A DNA stretch of 64,000 bases from Hymenobacter sp. BRD67 (GTDB taxonomy: Bacteria; Bacteroidota; Bacteroidia; Cytophagales; Hymenobacteraceae): contig NZ_CP053904.1 in the NCBI RefSeq assembly GCF_013256425.1, forward strand, positions 3,038,001 through 3,102,000, read 5' to 3'. A program made the position numbers and the translations under genes. Within the stretch, counting starts at the first letter, position 1; each line of letters starts with the position of its first letter. Shown piece by piece: positions 18,583 through 28,657 of the stretch. The notes beneath the pieces are model-generated. The model saw only the letters and a list, made by a program, of their open reading frames with translations, was not told where the DNA came from and searched no databases.

Positions 18583-21010
18583 TTACTCAAATCCGCCGCC
18601 GGCATCCTCCTGGTCGTTCTTATTCTTCGTGGGCTTGACGGCCTGATTCTGGCCAAAGCGGTAGGCAAAGCCCAGGAAGGCAATGCGCGACTCGCGCTTG
18701 AAACGCTGGTCGGTGGCGAAGGCATCGCCATAGGCCGTAGAGTTAAAATGGAGCGTATTGAAGATATCGGCCACGCGCAGCGTAATCGTCCCGCGGTCGC
18801 CGAGCACGTTGTAGCGGGCGGCAAAGTCGACGTTGAAGTTTGCGCTGCGGGTACCCTGCGCCGTATTGATGGGCGAGCGGTAGTTGAGCGCCAGCTGCGC
18901 GCCGAGCTGCTTGGTGAGAGTGAACGTGTTGTTGAGGCGCGTGGTATACACCTGGCTGGCTGTGTTGATAGGCACCACGCCCGAGGAGCCCCGAATGAGG
19001 CGGCGGAAGGTGGAGGCCGTGACGTTCACCTTCCAGAACTCGGTAAGCGGGCTGGCTCCCACCAGCTCCAGGCCGTAGGAGGTTTCCTGGCCCAGGTTCT
19101 GGCGGGTGGTGCTCGTAACCTGGCGGCGGGAAAGCGAGTCGTAGATAACCTGGCGAAACCCCTGGGCGGTGTTAGTTTCGAGCCGATAGAAAGCGGTGGC
19201 GCTCAGGCTACGCCCACCCGCAAAAGTCAGCTGGTTGCCCAGTTCTACCGAATGCACGTACTCGGGCAGCAGGTTGGGGTTGCCCGTTACGAGGTTAAAC
19301 TGGTCGGAGCGGTCGGTGAACGGGTTCAGCTCGCCCGCGTCGGGCCGCTGAATGCGCTTGGAGTAGCTCAGCTGCACCCGCTGGTCGTGCGGCAGCTCGT
19401 AGGCCAGTACGGCGCTCGGAAAAAGGTCGAAATAATGGTGCGGAATCGGCTTGGCGTCGGTAGCCAGCTGCTGGCCGCTCAGGTTGGTTTGCTCGCCGCG
19501 CAGGCCCAGCTGGTAGTTGAGCTTGCCCAGCGCATTGGCGTAAATACCGTAGGCCGCCTGCACGTACTGCTTGTAAATGAAGCGGTTGGACGGATCGTAG
19601 GGCAGCGCCGGCGTACTACTGAAGCGATAGTCGAGGTCGTACTGCCGCAGCGAGCTGCGCGCCCCCAGCTCGAAGCGGCTTTTCTCAGTTAGCGGGTGTA
19701 CATAATCAAGCTGAGCCGTGCCCTGCGTGGTATGGTTGATAGTACGCTGCTGCTGAAGCTGCACCGCGTTATCCACCGCAACGATAGTAGAGCCCACCTG
19801 ATTATCAGCTAGCAGGGGCGTGTACACGGCGTTGGCCGTAAGCTCGCGGCCCTCGTGCCGGGCCCAGGTGCGGCGGTAGTCGAGCGTTACATCAGCCGAC
19901 CGGAAGATGCCATTGGTAGCATTGCTGCGGTGACTGGTGCCGGCCGGTACCACCTGGCTGCCTGCTGTGAGGTTTAGCTGGCGCGAGTCGAGCGTTTCGT
20001 CGTTATAAAGCTGGTTGAAGCGCGGCTGCACGGCCAGCGTCAGGGTCTGCTCGGGGTAAGCCCATAGTCCAGGCCCAGGCGTACCGCGTGCGAGGTCTGG
20101 TAATTGACCCCGCTACGGTCCTGGTGCAGCAGCAGCGTCGTATCGTTGGCCGTGGTACTCTGGTCGAGCGTACCGTTGATGCGTCGGCGGTCGCGCCGAA
20201 AATCATACGAGCCAAAGGCATTCAGCTTGCCTTTGCGGTAGTTAAGGCTAAGGGAGGTATTGTACTTTTCGCCGGTGCCCGCCGTGGCGCTGGCCTGGCC
20301 GTTGAGCCCGTCGCGGCGCTCTTTCTTGAGCACGATGTTGAGAATGCCGCCCGCCCCGACGCATCGTAGCGCGACGAGGGATTGGTAATCACCTCAATAC
20401 TCTGAATGCTGCTGGCCGGAATCTGGTCCAGCGTCGTCGTTGTGGGCTTGCCATCGATAAAGATGGTTACGCCGCCCGAGCCCCGGATGCTGACGGCCCC
20501 GGTCTGGTCCACCGTCACGGAGGGCACGTTTTGCAGCGCGTCGATGGCCGTGCCGCCGGTTATGGTCAGGTCCTTGGTTACGTCTACCACTTTTTTATCG
20601 AGGCCGTCGCTCACTACCGGGCGCTCAGCCGTTACGACCACATCGGTGAGTTGGGTAGCAGCCAGCCGTAGCCGCAGCGTACCCAACGCTAAGGTGGGCG
20701 CAGCTGCCGTGAGTGATACTACCCGGCGGCCGGTGCGGTAACCAACGGCAGTGGCGCGCAGCACATACTGCCCCAGCGGCACCTTGGCCAGCACAAAGGC
20801 CCCGGTTTCGCTGGCCTGGGTGCCGGCCACGAAAGTCGAGTCGCGGCTCCGTAGCAACACTACGCTGGCAAATGAGATGGGCTGCCCACTGCCTACTTCC
20901 TGCAGCGTACCCTGCACGGTGCCATTCTGCGCGCGCGCCGCATTCAACCCACACAGTAACAACAAACTAAAAATCCCCAAACGAGACACCGCCCAAACAC
21001 TCTGTTTCAT
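18583..21010 (-). CDS. outer-membrane beta-barrel receptor with TonB plug, split twice
   Basis: 809 residues after repair. Order: signal peptide, carboxypeptidase-regulatory-like domain (GTVQGTLQEVGSGQPISFASVV), plug domain (LQNVPSVTVDQTGAVSIRG, FIDGKPTTTTLDQIPASSIQ, IEVITNPSSRYDASG), then a beta-barrel of the OMP_b-brl_3 kind ending in AFLGFAYRFGQNQ. Breaks at C run 20354-20357 and G run 20053-20056; one added base at each restores DASGAGGILNIVLKKE and LGLDYGLTPEQTLTLAVQP. No SusD partner is nearby, so nutrient-uptake function is not supported; ligand unknown. Divergent from the efflux operon. Confidence 0.85.
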
Positions 21011-21314
21011 TGTTTATTTGTTATATATTAAATATATAATATTATAATCCCTTTTTTTCCTCTCCATCCTGCCGGTGTCGTAACCAGTAGCTTGGCTGGA
21101 CGTTAGCAGGCGAAGCCAGTAAGTTCAACTGTCAAAGCTCCGGCTCAATTCTGAGTTCATTTGGTCGGGGCCGGTAGCCCGGCCGGCTGGCGCTTGCGGT
21201 AGGCCGGGTTGTAAACCCACGCTACACCGGCATAGGCGCTTCAGAATTACCCCCAAATTGTCGACTAGCTTGCTTCTTATTTGCACGCAAGGCCAGCTTC
21301 GCATTCCCGTGTTT
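21011..21314. other. intergenic region between divergent receptor and efflux operon
   Basis: About 300 nt. The first 50 nt are nearly all A/T with TATA-like repeats, probably the receptor promoter. I see no gene or clear hairpin. Confidence 0.4.
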
Positions 21315-22631
21315 ATGCGCATAGTAGCACTAGTTTATCTGTTATGCCTGGGCCTGACGCGGGTGGGGCTGGGGCAGCCAGGGGCACCCGCCGGCCCGGT
21401 GCGTGACCTGGCGTTTTATTTAACCCAGGCTCAGCAAAACAGCCCGCTGAGCCGCGATGTGCAAAACCAGGGCCGGGCCATTCAGCTCGAAACCGAGCGG
21501 CTGCGTGCTTTTTATACCAAGGCGCAAGGCACCCTGGTTGCTAATTACACGGCGGTGCCCGTATTGTCGCTCGATAATGGCCACCCGGCGCTTCGCTACT
21601 CGGTCGATGCGAATAGCACGAAATATGTTGGCTACGACGTGGCGCTCAGCAACGGGGCGCTTTACCAAGGCTACGCTCAACTTACCCAGCCGCTCTTCAA
21701 TCAAAAGCGGTTTGAGGCTTTTGCCCAGCAGGCCCAGGGCCTGACACTGAGCCAGCAGAACCTCTCGCGCCTCTCCCTACACGACCTGGAGAAGCTGGTG
21801 GGCGACCAGTACATTCTGTGCCGGCAGGACCTGGACCAGCTCACCTATATCCGTGAGCTGCTCGATATTCTGGACCGGCAGCGCCTGCTGGTGCGCAAGC
21901 TCGTGGAAGCCAGCCTGCTAAAGCAGTCGGACTATGCCCTGCTTAGCATTGAGGTAGAAACCCAGCAGCTGTTTCTCAACACCTACCGAACGGCTTATCA
22001 CCGCGACCTGCTCGACCTGAACGTGCTCTGCGGACTGGGCGACACCACCGAAGTGCAGCTGGCCCCGCCCAACCTGCCCCTGCGGCAGCGGGGGCCGGCC
22101 GGCTTGTCGAACTTTGTGCAGCGCTACCGCCTCGACAGCCTGACGCTGGCCGCCAACCAGCAGGTGTTTGAGCTGCGCTACCGGCCGGTAGTCAATGCCT
22201 TCGCCAACGGCGGCCTCGAGGCGGTGTCATTTGCCGACATACCGCAGCGGTTTGGCGTGAGCGCAGGCCTGAGCTTCAGCATGTTTCTGTTTGATGGACA
22301 CCAGCGCCAGCTGAGCCGCGACCGCACCAATGTGCTGCTCGAAACCACCCGCGCGTATCGTCAGAACTTTGCCATCGTTAACCCCGTGCGGCAAGAGCGC
22401 CTGCTTTATGAGCTGCGGGCCCTGGAGCAGCGCCAGCGGCTGGCCCGTGAGCAGATTGCCAGCTACCGGCAGGTGCTCGACTCGTACAAGCGGGAAGTTA
22501 TTGCCGGGCAGCTTTCGGTGGTAAACTACGTGCAGGTACTTAAAAATTACGCGGTGGCTACCCGCGACCTGGTACTGCTGGAAAACAACCGCCTGCTGCT
22601 CATAAACGCTTACAACTACTGGACGTGGTAG
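21315..22631 (+). CDS. TolC-family outer-membrane efflux protein
   Basis: 438-residue outer-membrane channel of a tripartite efflux pump. Signal peptide MRIVALVYLLCLGLTRVGLG, then two alpha-helical repeats with TolC-like traits: QLTQPLFNQKRFEAFAQQAQ, LYRTAYHRDLLDLNVLCGLGD and, near the end, YKREVIAGQLSVVNYVQVLK. First gene of an operon-like row: the adaptor starts 78 nt downstream, then the RND pump overlaps it by 4 nt. The start at 21315 matches the signal peptide; a longer frame from 21258 would bury it. Confidence 0.85.
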   Translation: MRIVALVYLLCLGLTRVGLGQPGAPAGPVRDLAFYLTQAQQNSPLSRDVQNQGRAIQLETERLRAFYTKAQGTLVANYTAVPVLSLDNGHPALRYSVDANSTKYVGYDVALSNGALYQGYAQLTQPLFNQKRFEAFAQQAQGLTLSQQNLSRLSLHDLEKLVGDQYILCRQDLDQLTYIRELLDILDRQRLLVRKLVEASLLKQSDYALLSIEVETQQLFLNTYRTAYHRDLLDLNVLCGLGDTTEVQLAPPNLPLRQRGPAGLSNFVQRYRLDSLTLAANQQVFELRYRPVVNAFANGGLEAVSFADIPQRFGVSAGLSFSMFLFDGHQRQLSRDRTNVLLETTRAYRQNFAIVNPVRQERLLYELRALEQRQRLAREQIASYRQVLDSYKREVIAGQLSVVNYVQVLKNYAVATRDLVLLENNRLLLINAYNYWTW

Positions 22632-22708
22632 CTTTTTCGGGGGCCATGAGCTGCGCGCTATGGCGCGCGTGCTCAGGCTGCCGAAACCTGCCGGTCAGCC
22701 CTCTGCCT

Positions 22709-23640
22709 ATGTTATCCCGACTTCGTTTTTGTGTGCTTTGCGGACTTTCGGCGGTGCTTCTCGGCGCCTGCCACGGCGGGGCGGCCCCCGATGATGAAGC
22801 GGCCGGCCCCCCACCCCGCGCCCAGGTGCAGGCAGTGCAGGTCAGCACCCAAAACCTGACGCAGTACCGCACCTTCCCGGCTACTTCGACCTACCCGCGC
22901 AAAAGCACCGTTACGGCCCCCGTGGCGGCCTACGTTACGGGCGTAAAGGTGCGACTGGGCGACCGCGTAACGGCGGGCCAGGTGCTGTTCACCCTCGAAA
23001 CCAAGGAGCGCCGGGCCCTCGGCGGCTCGGTGCAGCGCATCGACCCTTCGCTCAAGGGCTTCGGTCTGGTAGCGGTAACGGCCCCGGCCAGCGGCATCGT
23101 AAGCCTGCTCAACATTCAGCAATCGGGCGATTACTTACTCGAAGGTACTCCTTTGTGTACCGTAGCCGAAAGCAGCCAGCTTGTGTTTCAGCTGAACCTG
23201 CCCTACGAGTACCACTCGCTGGCCGTGGGTCAGCCCACCTGCACCATCATCCTGCCCGACAGCACGCACCTCACGGGCACGGTGCAGGCCCCGCTGGCCA
23301 GCGTCAGCCCCGGCCAGTCAGAAGTATTCCTGGTACGGCCCAGCAACCCGCCGGGCGTTATCCCGAAAACCTGATTGTGCAGGTGCGCCTCACCCAGACC
23401 AAGCGGCCCAATGCCCAAACCCTGCCCACGGCCTGCGTGCTGGCCGATGAAACACTGCATAATTTCTGGGTGATGAAGCTGGTCAACGACTCGACTGCGG
23501 TAAAAGTCCCGGTGGTGCTGGGGGTGCAGCAGCCCGGTCAGCTTGAAATCAAGAGCCCGACGTTTAACCCGAATGACCGCATTCTGAGCGTGGGCAACTA
23601 CGGCCTGGCCGACACGGCTAAAGTGAAGCTGGTACGATGA
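22709..23640 (+). CDS. RND efflux periplasmic adaptor (membrane fusion protein), split
   Basis: 310 residues after repair, a lipoprotein adaptor. Signal and lipobox: MLSRLRFCVLCGLSAVLLGAC. Then PRKSTVTAPVAAYVTGVKVR and GDRVTAGQVLFTLETKE (half lipoyl motif), VTAPASGIVSLLNIQQSGDYL (second half), a beta-barrel domain and a C-terminal domain ending in NYGLADTAKVKLVR. The alpha-hairpin between the lipoyl halves is very short, as in some HME-type adaptors. Break at the G run 23353-23355; one added G gives SNPPGRYPENLIVQVRL. Its stop overlaps the start of the pump gene. Confidence 0.82.
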
Positions 23641-26600
23641 GCGAGCCCGTCACTGCTACCCCAGCGCCACCCGCGCCGGCTGCGGCCGGCCCCGCCGACG
23701 CTACCTATTTCCAGACCTACCGCAAGCCCATTCTGCTGGTAGGCCTGCTCTTGCTGGCCGTGGGCCTGTTTGCGTATTCGCGAATGCAAACGGCGCTGTT
23801 TCCGGAAGTTACCTTCCCAAAGATTACACTCATCGCCGATGCCGGCCAGCAGCCCATCGACCGCATGATGATAACCGTGACCAAGCCGCTGGAAGCCGCT
23901 GTGAAGCGGGTAAAAGGCGTAACGGTGGTGAAGAGCAGCACCAGCCGGGGCTCGTGCGTGATTCAGGTGTTTCTGAACTGGAACGTGGATGTGTACAGCA
24001 CCAAATCGCAGCTCGAAAGCCGGGTAAATGAGATAAAAGGCCTGCTGCCGGCGGGCGTCACCATCGCCACCGAGGCCATGAACCAGTCGCTTTTCCCGGT
24101 GCTGGGCTACTCCCTGGAAAGCAGCTCACGTTCGCCCATTGCCCTGCGCGACGCGGCTAACCTGCTGGCCCGACCCTTATTTTCGCAGGTATCCGGGGCT
24201 TCTAACGTGGTGGTGCGCGGTGGCAAGGCCAAGCAGTTTGTGGTCATTCCGGACCCTGCCCGGCTGGCCGGGCAGCGCGTCACTTCGGCCCAGCTGCAAG
24301 CTGCCTTTGTGGCGACCAACTTTGTGCAGTCGGCCGGCAACCTGGCCAGCTTCCGCCGCCTCTACCTCACCCTGGCCGACACCCGCCTGGGCTCGGTCGA
24401 TGACCTGAAGCACGTGGTTATCCGCGCCGACTCGGGCCGGGTGGTGCGGGTGCAGGACGTGGCGACCGTGGATATTCAGGAGCAGCAGGAATTCGTCATC
24501 ATCAATGCCAACGGCCACGATGCGGTGCTCATCGACCTGGTGAAGCAGCAGGGCGTTGACCTCACCACCTTTGCCCGCGATGCCCACGCCAAGGCGGCTG
24601 AGCTGCGCCGGCTGCTGCCGCCGGGCATGACCCTGAAGCCCTACTACGACCAGTCGGTATTCGTGAGCGACAGCATTGGCAGCGTTATCCACAGCATTGT
24701 TGAAGGACTGGCCCTGGCTATTCTGGTCATGATAGTGTTTCTGCGCTCGTGGCGGGCCAGCCTGGCAGTGCTGCTCACCATTCCGGTTACGGTCTGCTTC
24801 ACGCTGCTGGTGCTCTACCTGTTTGGCATTACCCTGGATATTATGTCGCTGGGCGCCATCGCAGCGTCGGTGGGGCTGATTATCGACGATGCCATCGTCA
24901 TCATTGAGCAGATATACCGGGGCCATGAGGAAAACCCGGACTATAGCAACTCGCGCGTGGTGCGGGAGGCCATTCACGGGCTGTTTCCGGCGATGGTGGC
25001 GTCGTCGCTGAGCACCATCGTCATCCACTTTCCGTTCCGGCTGATGAGCGGCCTGGCCGGCAGCTTCTTCAAGGAACTATCAGACACCATGCAGATTACC
25101 ATGGTCTGCTCGTTTCTGGTAACCTGGCTGCTGCTGCCGGTGCTGCACCTGTTTATCGGCTACCGGGCGGGCAAAAACGCCCACGCCCACAACGCGGCCC
25201 AGGAGCAGGCCGATAAGCTCAGCTGGCTCACCAATCTGTTTGCCCGGCCGCTGCTGGCGTTGCTGCTACTGCTGGGGCTGGGGGCAGGCGCCTACCTGGC
25301 AGCCGGCCGCCTCGAAACCGGCTTCCTGCCCGACCTCGACGAGGGTACCATTGTGCTCGACTACCATGCCCCGCCCGGCACCAGCCAGGCCGAAACCGAC
25401 CGCATGCTGCGCCAGGTAGAGCGCGATATTATTACCAAGCACCCCGAAATTGAAAGCTATTCGCGGCGCACCGGCATCGGGCTGGCCTTCGATACCCGGC
25501 CGCCCGAGTACGGCGACTACTCCATTCAGCTGAAACGCGACCACAAGCTGAGCACGCCCGAGGTTATTGCCCAGCTGCGCCAGCGTATTGAGGCTACCCA
25601 GCCGGCGCTGACGGTAGACTTCGGCCAGCGCATCTCCGACCTGCTCGGCGATTTGATGAGCTCGTCCAAGCCTATTGAAATCAAGCTCTTCGGCGACGAC
25701 CAGGCTACCCTCGAAAAGCTCTCGGAGCAAACGGGCAAAGTGCTGGCGAAAGTGCCCGGCGTGGCCGACATCAACGACGGCCTGGTGCCCTCGGGGCCCA
25801 GCATCGTCTTCCGGCCCGATGTGGCCAAGCTCGCGCTCTACGGCCTCACCCCGCTCGACTTTCAGGCCCAGCTCAGCAACCTGGTGGGCGGCCAGATACT
25901 GGGCAACGGCACAACCCAGGCCAGCATTTCACCGGCCCAGGCGGGCTCGCTGGGTGGCATACAGGTGGGCCAGGTGCAGGATGGAGAGCAGATGCGCCAG
26001 GTGCTGCTGCGCTTCGTTGACTTCAATCAGAACAGCCTGGCCCAGCTGCAAAAGCAGGTTATCTTCCTGCCCAGCGGCAGCCCCCGGCCCCTCCCCTTCT
26101 TCGCAACTATCGACGTGGAGCCCGGCAACGTGGAGCTGCGGCGCGAAGACCTGAAGTCGGTGGCTGTGCTCACCGCCCGCCTCGATGGGCGCGACCTGGG
26201 CTCGGCCGTGCAGGCCATCCGGCAGCAGGTGAGCCGGCAGATAACCCTGCCGCCGGGCTATACCATCGTATACGGCGGGGCCTATGCCGAGCAGCAGTCG
26301 TCGTTTCGTGAGCTGGAGCTGATTTTGCTCACGGCCAGCCTGCTGGTGTTCGCGGTGCTGCTCTTTCTGTTTCGCGAGTGGCTGATAGCCGTGCTTGTGC
26401 TCTTTATCTCGGTGATGGGTATCACGGGCTGCCTGCTGGGCTTGTTTTTTGCCGGTATTCCGCTCAACGTGAGCAGCTACACGGGCATCATCATGATAGT
26501 GGGCATAATCGCAGAAAACGCTATATTTACGGTGCATCAGTTCTACGACTCGCTGCGCGAAACCGGCGACGTGGACACGGCCATTCGCTACGCCATTGCC

Positions 26601-26825
26601 CTGCGCATCCGGCCCAAGCTGATGACGGCTATCGGGGCTATTCTGGCGCTCTCGCCGCTAGCGCTGGGTATCGGGCTGGGGGCCCAGATGCAACAGCCGC
26701 TGGCCGTAGCCGTTATCGGCGGCTTTCTGGTGGCGCTGCCCATGCTGCTGTTTGTGCTGCCCACGGGCATGCGCCTGATTTATCATCGTCGCAACGCCGC
26801 CCAAGAGCTGGCGGAGCGCGGCTAG
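23637..26825 (+). CDS. RND efflux pump inner-membrane transporter
   Basis: 1062-residue proton-driven pump of the AcrB/CusA superfamily. Twelve membrane segments are expected; visible landmarks include the first (KPILLVGLLLLAVGLFAY), the TM4 acidic motif SVGLIIDDAIVIIEQIYRG with the paired Asp of the proton relay, and the late GIGLGAQMQQPLAVAVIGG. The porter-domain sequence IEIKLFGDDQATLEKLSEQ is of the HME/CusA-CzcA style, which would suggest metal export, but methionine or carboxylate ligands cannot be confirmed by eye. Starts at ATG overlapping the adaptor stop (ATGA). The last gene of the operon. Confidence 0.92.
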   Translation: MSEPVTATPAPPAPAAAGPADATYFQTYRKPILLVGLLLLAVGLFAYSRMQTALFPEVTFPKITLIADAGQQPIDRMMITVTKPLEAAVKRVKGVTVVKSSTSRGSCVIQVFLNWNVDVYSTKSQLESRVNEIKGLLPAGVTIATEAMNQSLFPVLGYSLESSSRSPIALRDAANLLARPLFSQVSGASNVVVRGGKAKQFVVIPDPARLAGQRVTSAQLQAAFVATNFVQSAGNLASFRRLYLTLADTRLGSVDDLKHVVIRADSGRVVRVQDVATVDIQEQQEFVIINANGHDAVLIDLVKQQGVDLTTFARDAHAKAAELRRLLPPGMTLKPYYDQSVFVSDSIGSVIHSIVEGLALAILVMIVFLRSWRASLAVLLTIPVTVCFTLLVLYLFGITLDIMSLGAIAASVGLIIDDAIVIIEQIYRGHEENPDYSNSRVVREAIHGLFPAMVASSLSTIVIHFPFRLMSGLAGSFFKELSDTMQITMVCSFLVTWLLLPVLHLFIGYRAGKNAHAHNAAQEQADKLSWLTNLFARPLLALLLLLGLGAGAYLAAGRLETGFLPDLDEGTIVLDYHAPPGTSQAETDRMLRQVERDIITKHPEIESYSRRTGIGLAFDTRPPEYGDYSIQLKRDHKLSTPEVIAQLRQRIEATQPALTVDFGQRISDLLGDLMSSSKPIEIKLFGDDQATLEKLSEQTGKVLAKVPGVADINDGLVPSGPSIVFRPDVAKLALYGLTPLDFQAQLSNLVGGQILGNGTTQASISPAQAGSLGGIQVGQVQDGEQMRQVLLRFVDFNQNSLAQLQKQVIFLPSGSPRPLPFFATIDVEPGNVELRREDLKSVAVLTARLDGRDLGSAVQAIRQQVSRQITLPPGYTIVYGGAYAEQQSSFRELELILLTASLLVFAVLLFLFREWLIAVLVLFISVMGITGCLLGLFFAGIPLNVSSYTGIIMIVGIIAENAIFTVHQFYDSLRETGDVDTAIRYAIALRIRPKLMTAIGAILALSPLALGIGLGAQMQQPLAVAVIGGFLVALPMLLFVLPTGMRLIYHRRNAAQELAERG

Positions 26826-26969
26826 CGCGCCCGCCTGCCGCTCCGGTGCAAAGCACGGTGGGAAGCTTTTCCGGTCTTCGCGAAATGACTAACCCAGCAG
26901 TCAGTTTCTACAGAAGAACCTCAGCATCAGCACATAGCTTAGCGTATACTTTCATTTAAAATCCTGCTT

Positions 26970-27410
26970 ATGCTTACGAATCAGGTTCTGCTGGCGGCCG
27001 CTTTAATAATGGCGGCCCCCGCGTTTGCTCATGCCCAGGTGCTGAAGCCCGCTCAGGTTCCGGCCGCGGCCAAAGCCACCTTCAAGGCCAAGTTCTCTAC
27101 CGTAAAATCGAACACCTGGGAAAAAGAAGGCGACAAATACGAAGCCGGCTTCAAGCTCAATGGTAAAACGATGTCGGCCGTGATTACCCCCGGCGGCGAG
27201 CTGGTGGAAACCGAAACGGACATGTTGCCGAGCCAGCTTCCGGCCCCTGTGCGCGCCCGGCTGGCCCGCGAGTATAAAGCCTACAAAATCAACGAAGCGG
27301 CCACCATCGTGGCAGCAAGCGGCACCACTACCTACGAGGCCGAGGTCAGCAAAGGTGGTAAAAAGCAGGATGTAGTATTCAACGCCGACGGCACGATGGC
27401 CAAGAAGTAG
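26970..27410 (+). CDS. periplasmic PepSY-like protein
   Basis: 146 residues with a signal peptide (MLTNQVLLAAALIMAAPAFAHA) and a PepSY-like/BLIP-like fold pattern: VPAAAKATFKAKFSTVKSN, WEKEGDKYEAGFKLNGKTMS, then a second repeat YEAEVSKGGKKQDVVFNADG. Such small periplasmic proteins are abundant in Bacteroidota; their job is unclear. Monocistronic, with a strong terminator shared with the convergent YncE gene. Confidence 0.75.
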   Translation: MLTNQVLLAAALIMAAPAFAHAQVLKPAQVPAAAKATFKAKFSTVKSNTWEKEGDKYEAGFKLNGKTMSAVITPGGELVETETDMLPSQLPAPVRARLAREYKAYKINEAATIVAASGTTTYEAEVSKGGKKQDVVFNADGTMAKK

Positions 27411-27427
27411 CCTCCACCGGCAGCAAT

Positions 27428-27468
27428 GAACAAAGCCCTTCGGTGTTGTACACCGAAGGGCTTTGTTC
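27428..27468. terminator. bidirectional intrinsic terminator
   Basis: Perfect stem of at least 18 bp (27428-27445 with 27451-27468) between convergent genes. Confidence 0.85.
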
Positions 27469-27482
27469 AAAATCACTATCGT

Positions 27483-28529
27483 TTATTTGCCATACTCCAG
27501 CACCCGGAACGTGCCGGGCACGATGCTGGGCCGTGGGTGCGGGTTTTCGGTAGTGGCGGCCGGCGCAGGACCGTAATCGGCCGTGCAGGTGAAGATGTGG
27601 TGCGAAACGGGGTCAAGGGCAATGGTGCGAGCCCCGCGGGCAGTGGGCATATTGGCTACCACGGTGTATTTGGTGGGCGAGTCCTGGTGAATGACGGTGA
27701 ACGTGCCCGAACCGTTGGAGGTCACAATATTTTGGGTGGATGGGTCGAATACGGCCCCGTCAACACCGGCACCGATGGGCAGCACAGCGATTTGCTTGCC
27801 GGTTTTGCTGTCGGTGACAATGAGTTTCTCGTTGTGGCAGGCGCTGAACAGCCGGTTGTTTTTGGGGTCGAAGCCCAGGCCGGTGGGCTCTTCGCCGGGG
27901 GCCAGCTTGTGGCGCAGGCGCACCGCCAGGGTTTTGGCGTCGAACTCAATCACCTCGCTCTTATTCTCGACGTTGGCGAAGATGTGGCCTTTGCCATCGG
28001 TGGCCGGGGCTTCGATATCACCCTCCAGCTCGGCGGTACCTTCTACTGCGCCGGTGGTGCCGTTGAGCACGGTGGTTTTGCCGCCCGCATTGCTAAACAG
28101 GAACACCCGCTTGGAAAAGGCGTCGTAGAGCAAGGCATCGGGCTTGGGCCCGGTCGGAATGGGCTCGCCGATGGTCTTGAAGGTAGTGAGGTCAAATACC
28201 ACGCAGGTATTATTGCGGCCGCAGGTGATGTAGCCACGGTTCGCGCTTGGCACCACATCAATGCCGTGTACGCCGGGCGTATTGGCGATAGTGCCAATAA
28301 CCTTGCGCGTGGCCAGGTCTACCACGTCCACCTGGGTGCCGTGCGAGAGGTACAGGCGCTTGCCGGCGGGGTCCACGTTCAGGTAATCCCAGCCGCCCTC
28401 ACCACCAATAGTAATGGTATTGAGCAGACGATACGGGGCATGGCCAGCGGCGGCCGGGGCAGTTTGGCCCAGGGCAGCGCCACTGGCAAGGCTGAGCGCC
28501 AGCGGAGCGGCGAGCAGGAGATATTTCAT
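27483..28529 (-). CDS. YncE-family beta-propeller protein
   Basis: 348-residue exported protein (signal peptide MKYLLLAAPLALSLASGAALG) with repeating propeller strands: WDYLNVDPAGKRLYLSHGTQ, DVVDLATRKVIGTIANTPGV, IGEPIPTGPKPDALLYDAFS, NRLFSACHNEKLIVTDSKTG. This is the YncE/YVTN pattern of a seven-bladed beta-propeller. E. coli YncE is iron-regulated, but a role here is unproven. It lies downstream of a TonB receptor and a beta-helix lipoprotein on the same strand; a hairpin separates it from the latter. Confidence 0.85.
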   Translation of the reverse strand: MKYLLLAAPLALSLASGAALGQTAPAAAGHAPYRLLNTITIGGEGGWDYLNVDPAGKRLYLSHGTQVDVVDLATRKVIGTIANTPGVHGIDVVPSANRGYITCGRNNTCVVFDLTTFKTIGEPIPTGPKPDALLYDAFSKRVFLFSNAGGKTTVLNGTTGAVEGTAELEGDIEAPATDGKGHIFANVENKSEVIEFDAKTLAVRLRHKLAPGEEPTGLGFDPKNNRLFSACHNEKLIVTDSKTGKQIAVLPIGAGVDGAVFDPSTQNIVTSNGSGTFTVIHQDSPTKYTVVANMPTARGARTIALDPVSHHIFTCTADYGPAPAATTENPHPRPSIVPGTFRVLEYGK

Positions 28530-28602
28530 GCGTTCAGAATAGGAAAGGAAATTTTAGACTAAGGTGAGCCTCAACTCTGTAGAGAAGCTGAAGAACGGTT
28601 AT

Positions 28603-28635
28603 AAGAAAGCCCATACAGGATGCATGGGCCTTCTT
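28603..28635 (-). terminator. imperfect terminator hairpin
   Basis: 12-position stem with one mismatch (28603-28614 with 28624-28635), 23 nt downstream of the minus-strand lipoprotein gene. Confidence 0.5.
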
Positions 28636-28657
28636 AGCTTAAAGATAAGCTGATGAA

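Noticed and set aside
24177..25028. Long reading frame opposite the RND pump gene
   Set aside because: It is the antisense shadow of a well-supported gene in high-GC DNA; its sequence is Gln/Arg/His-rich without motifs.
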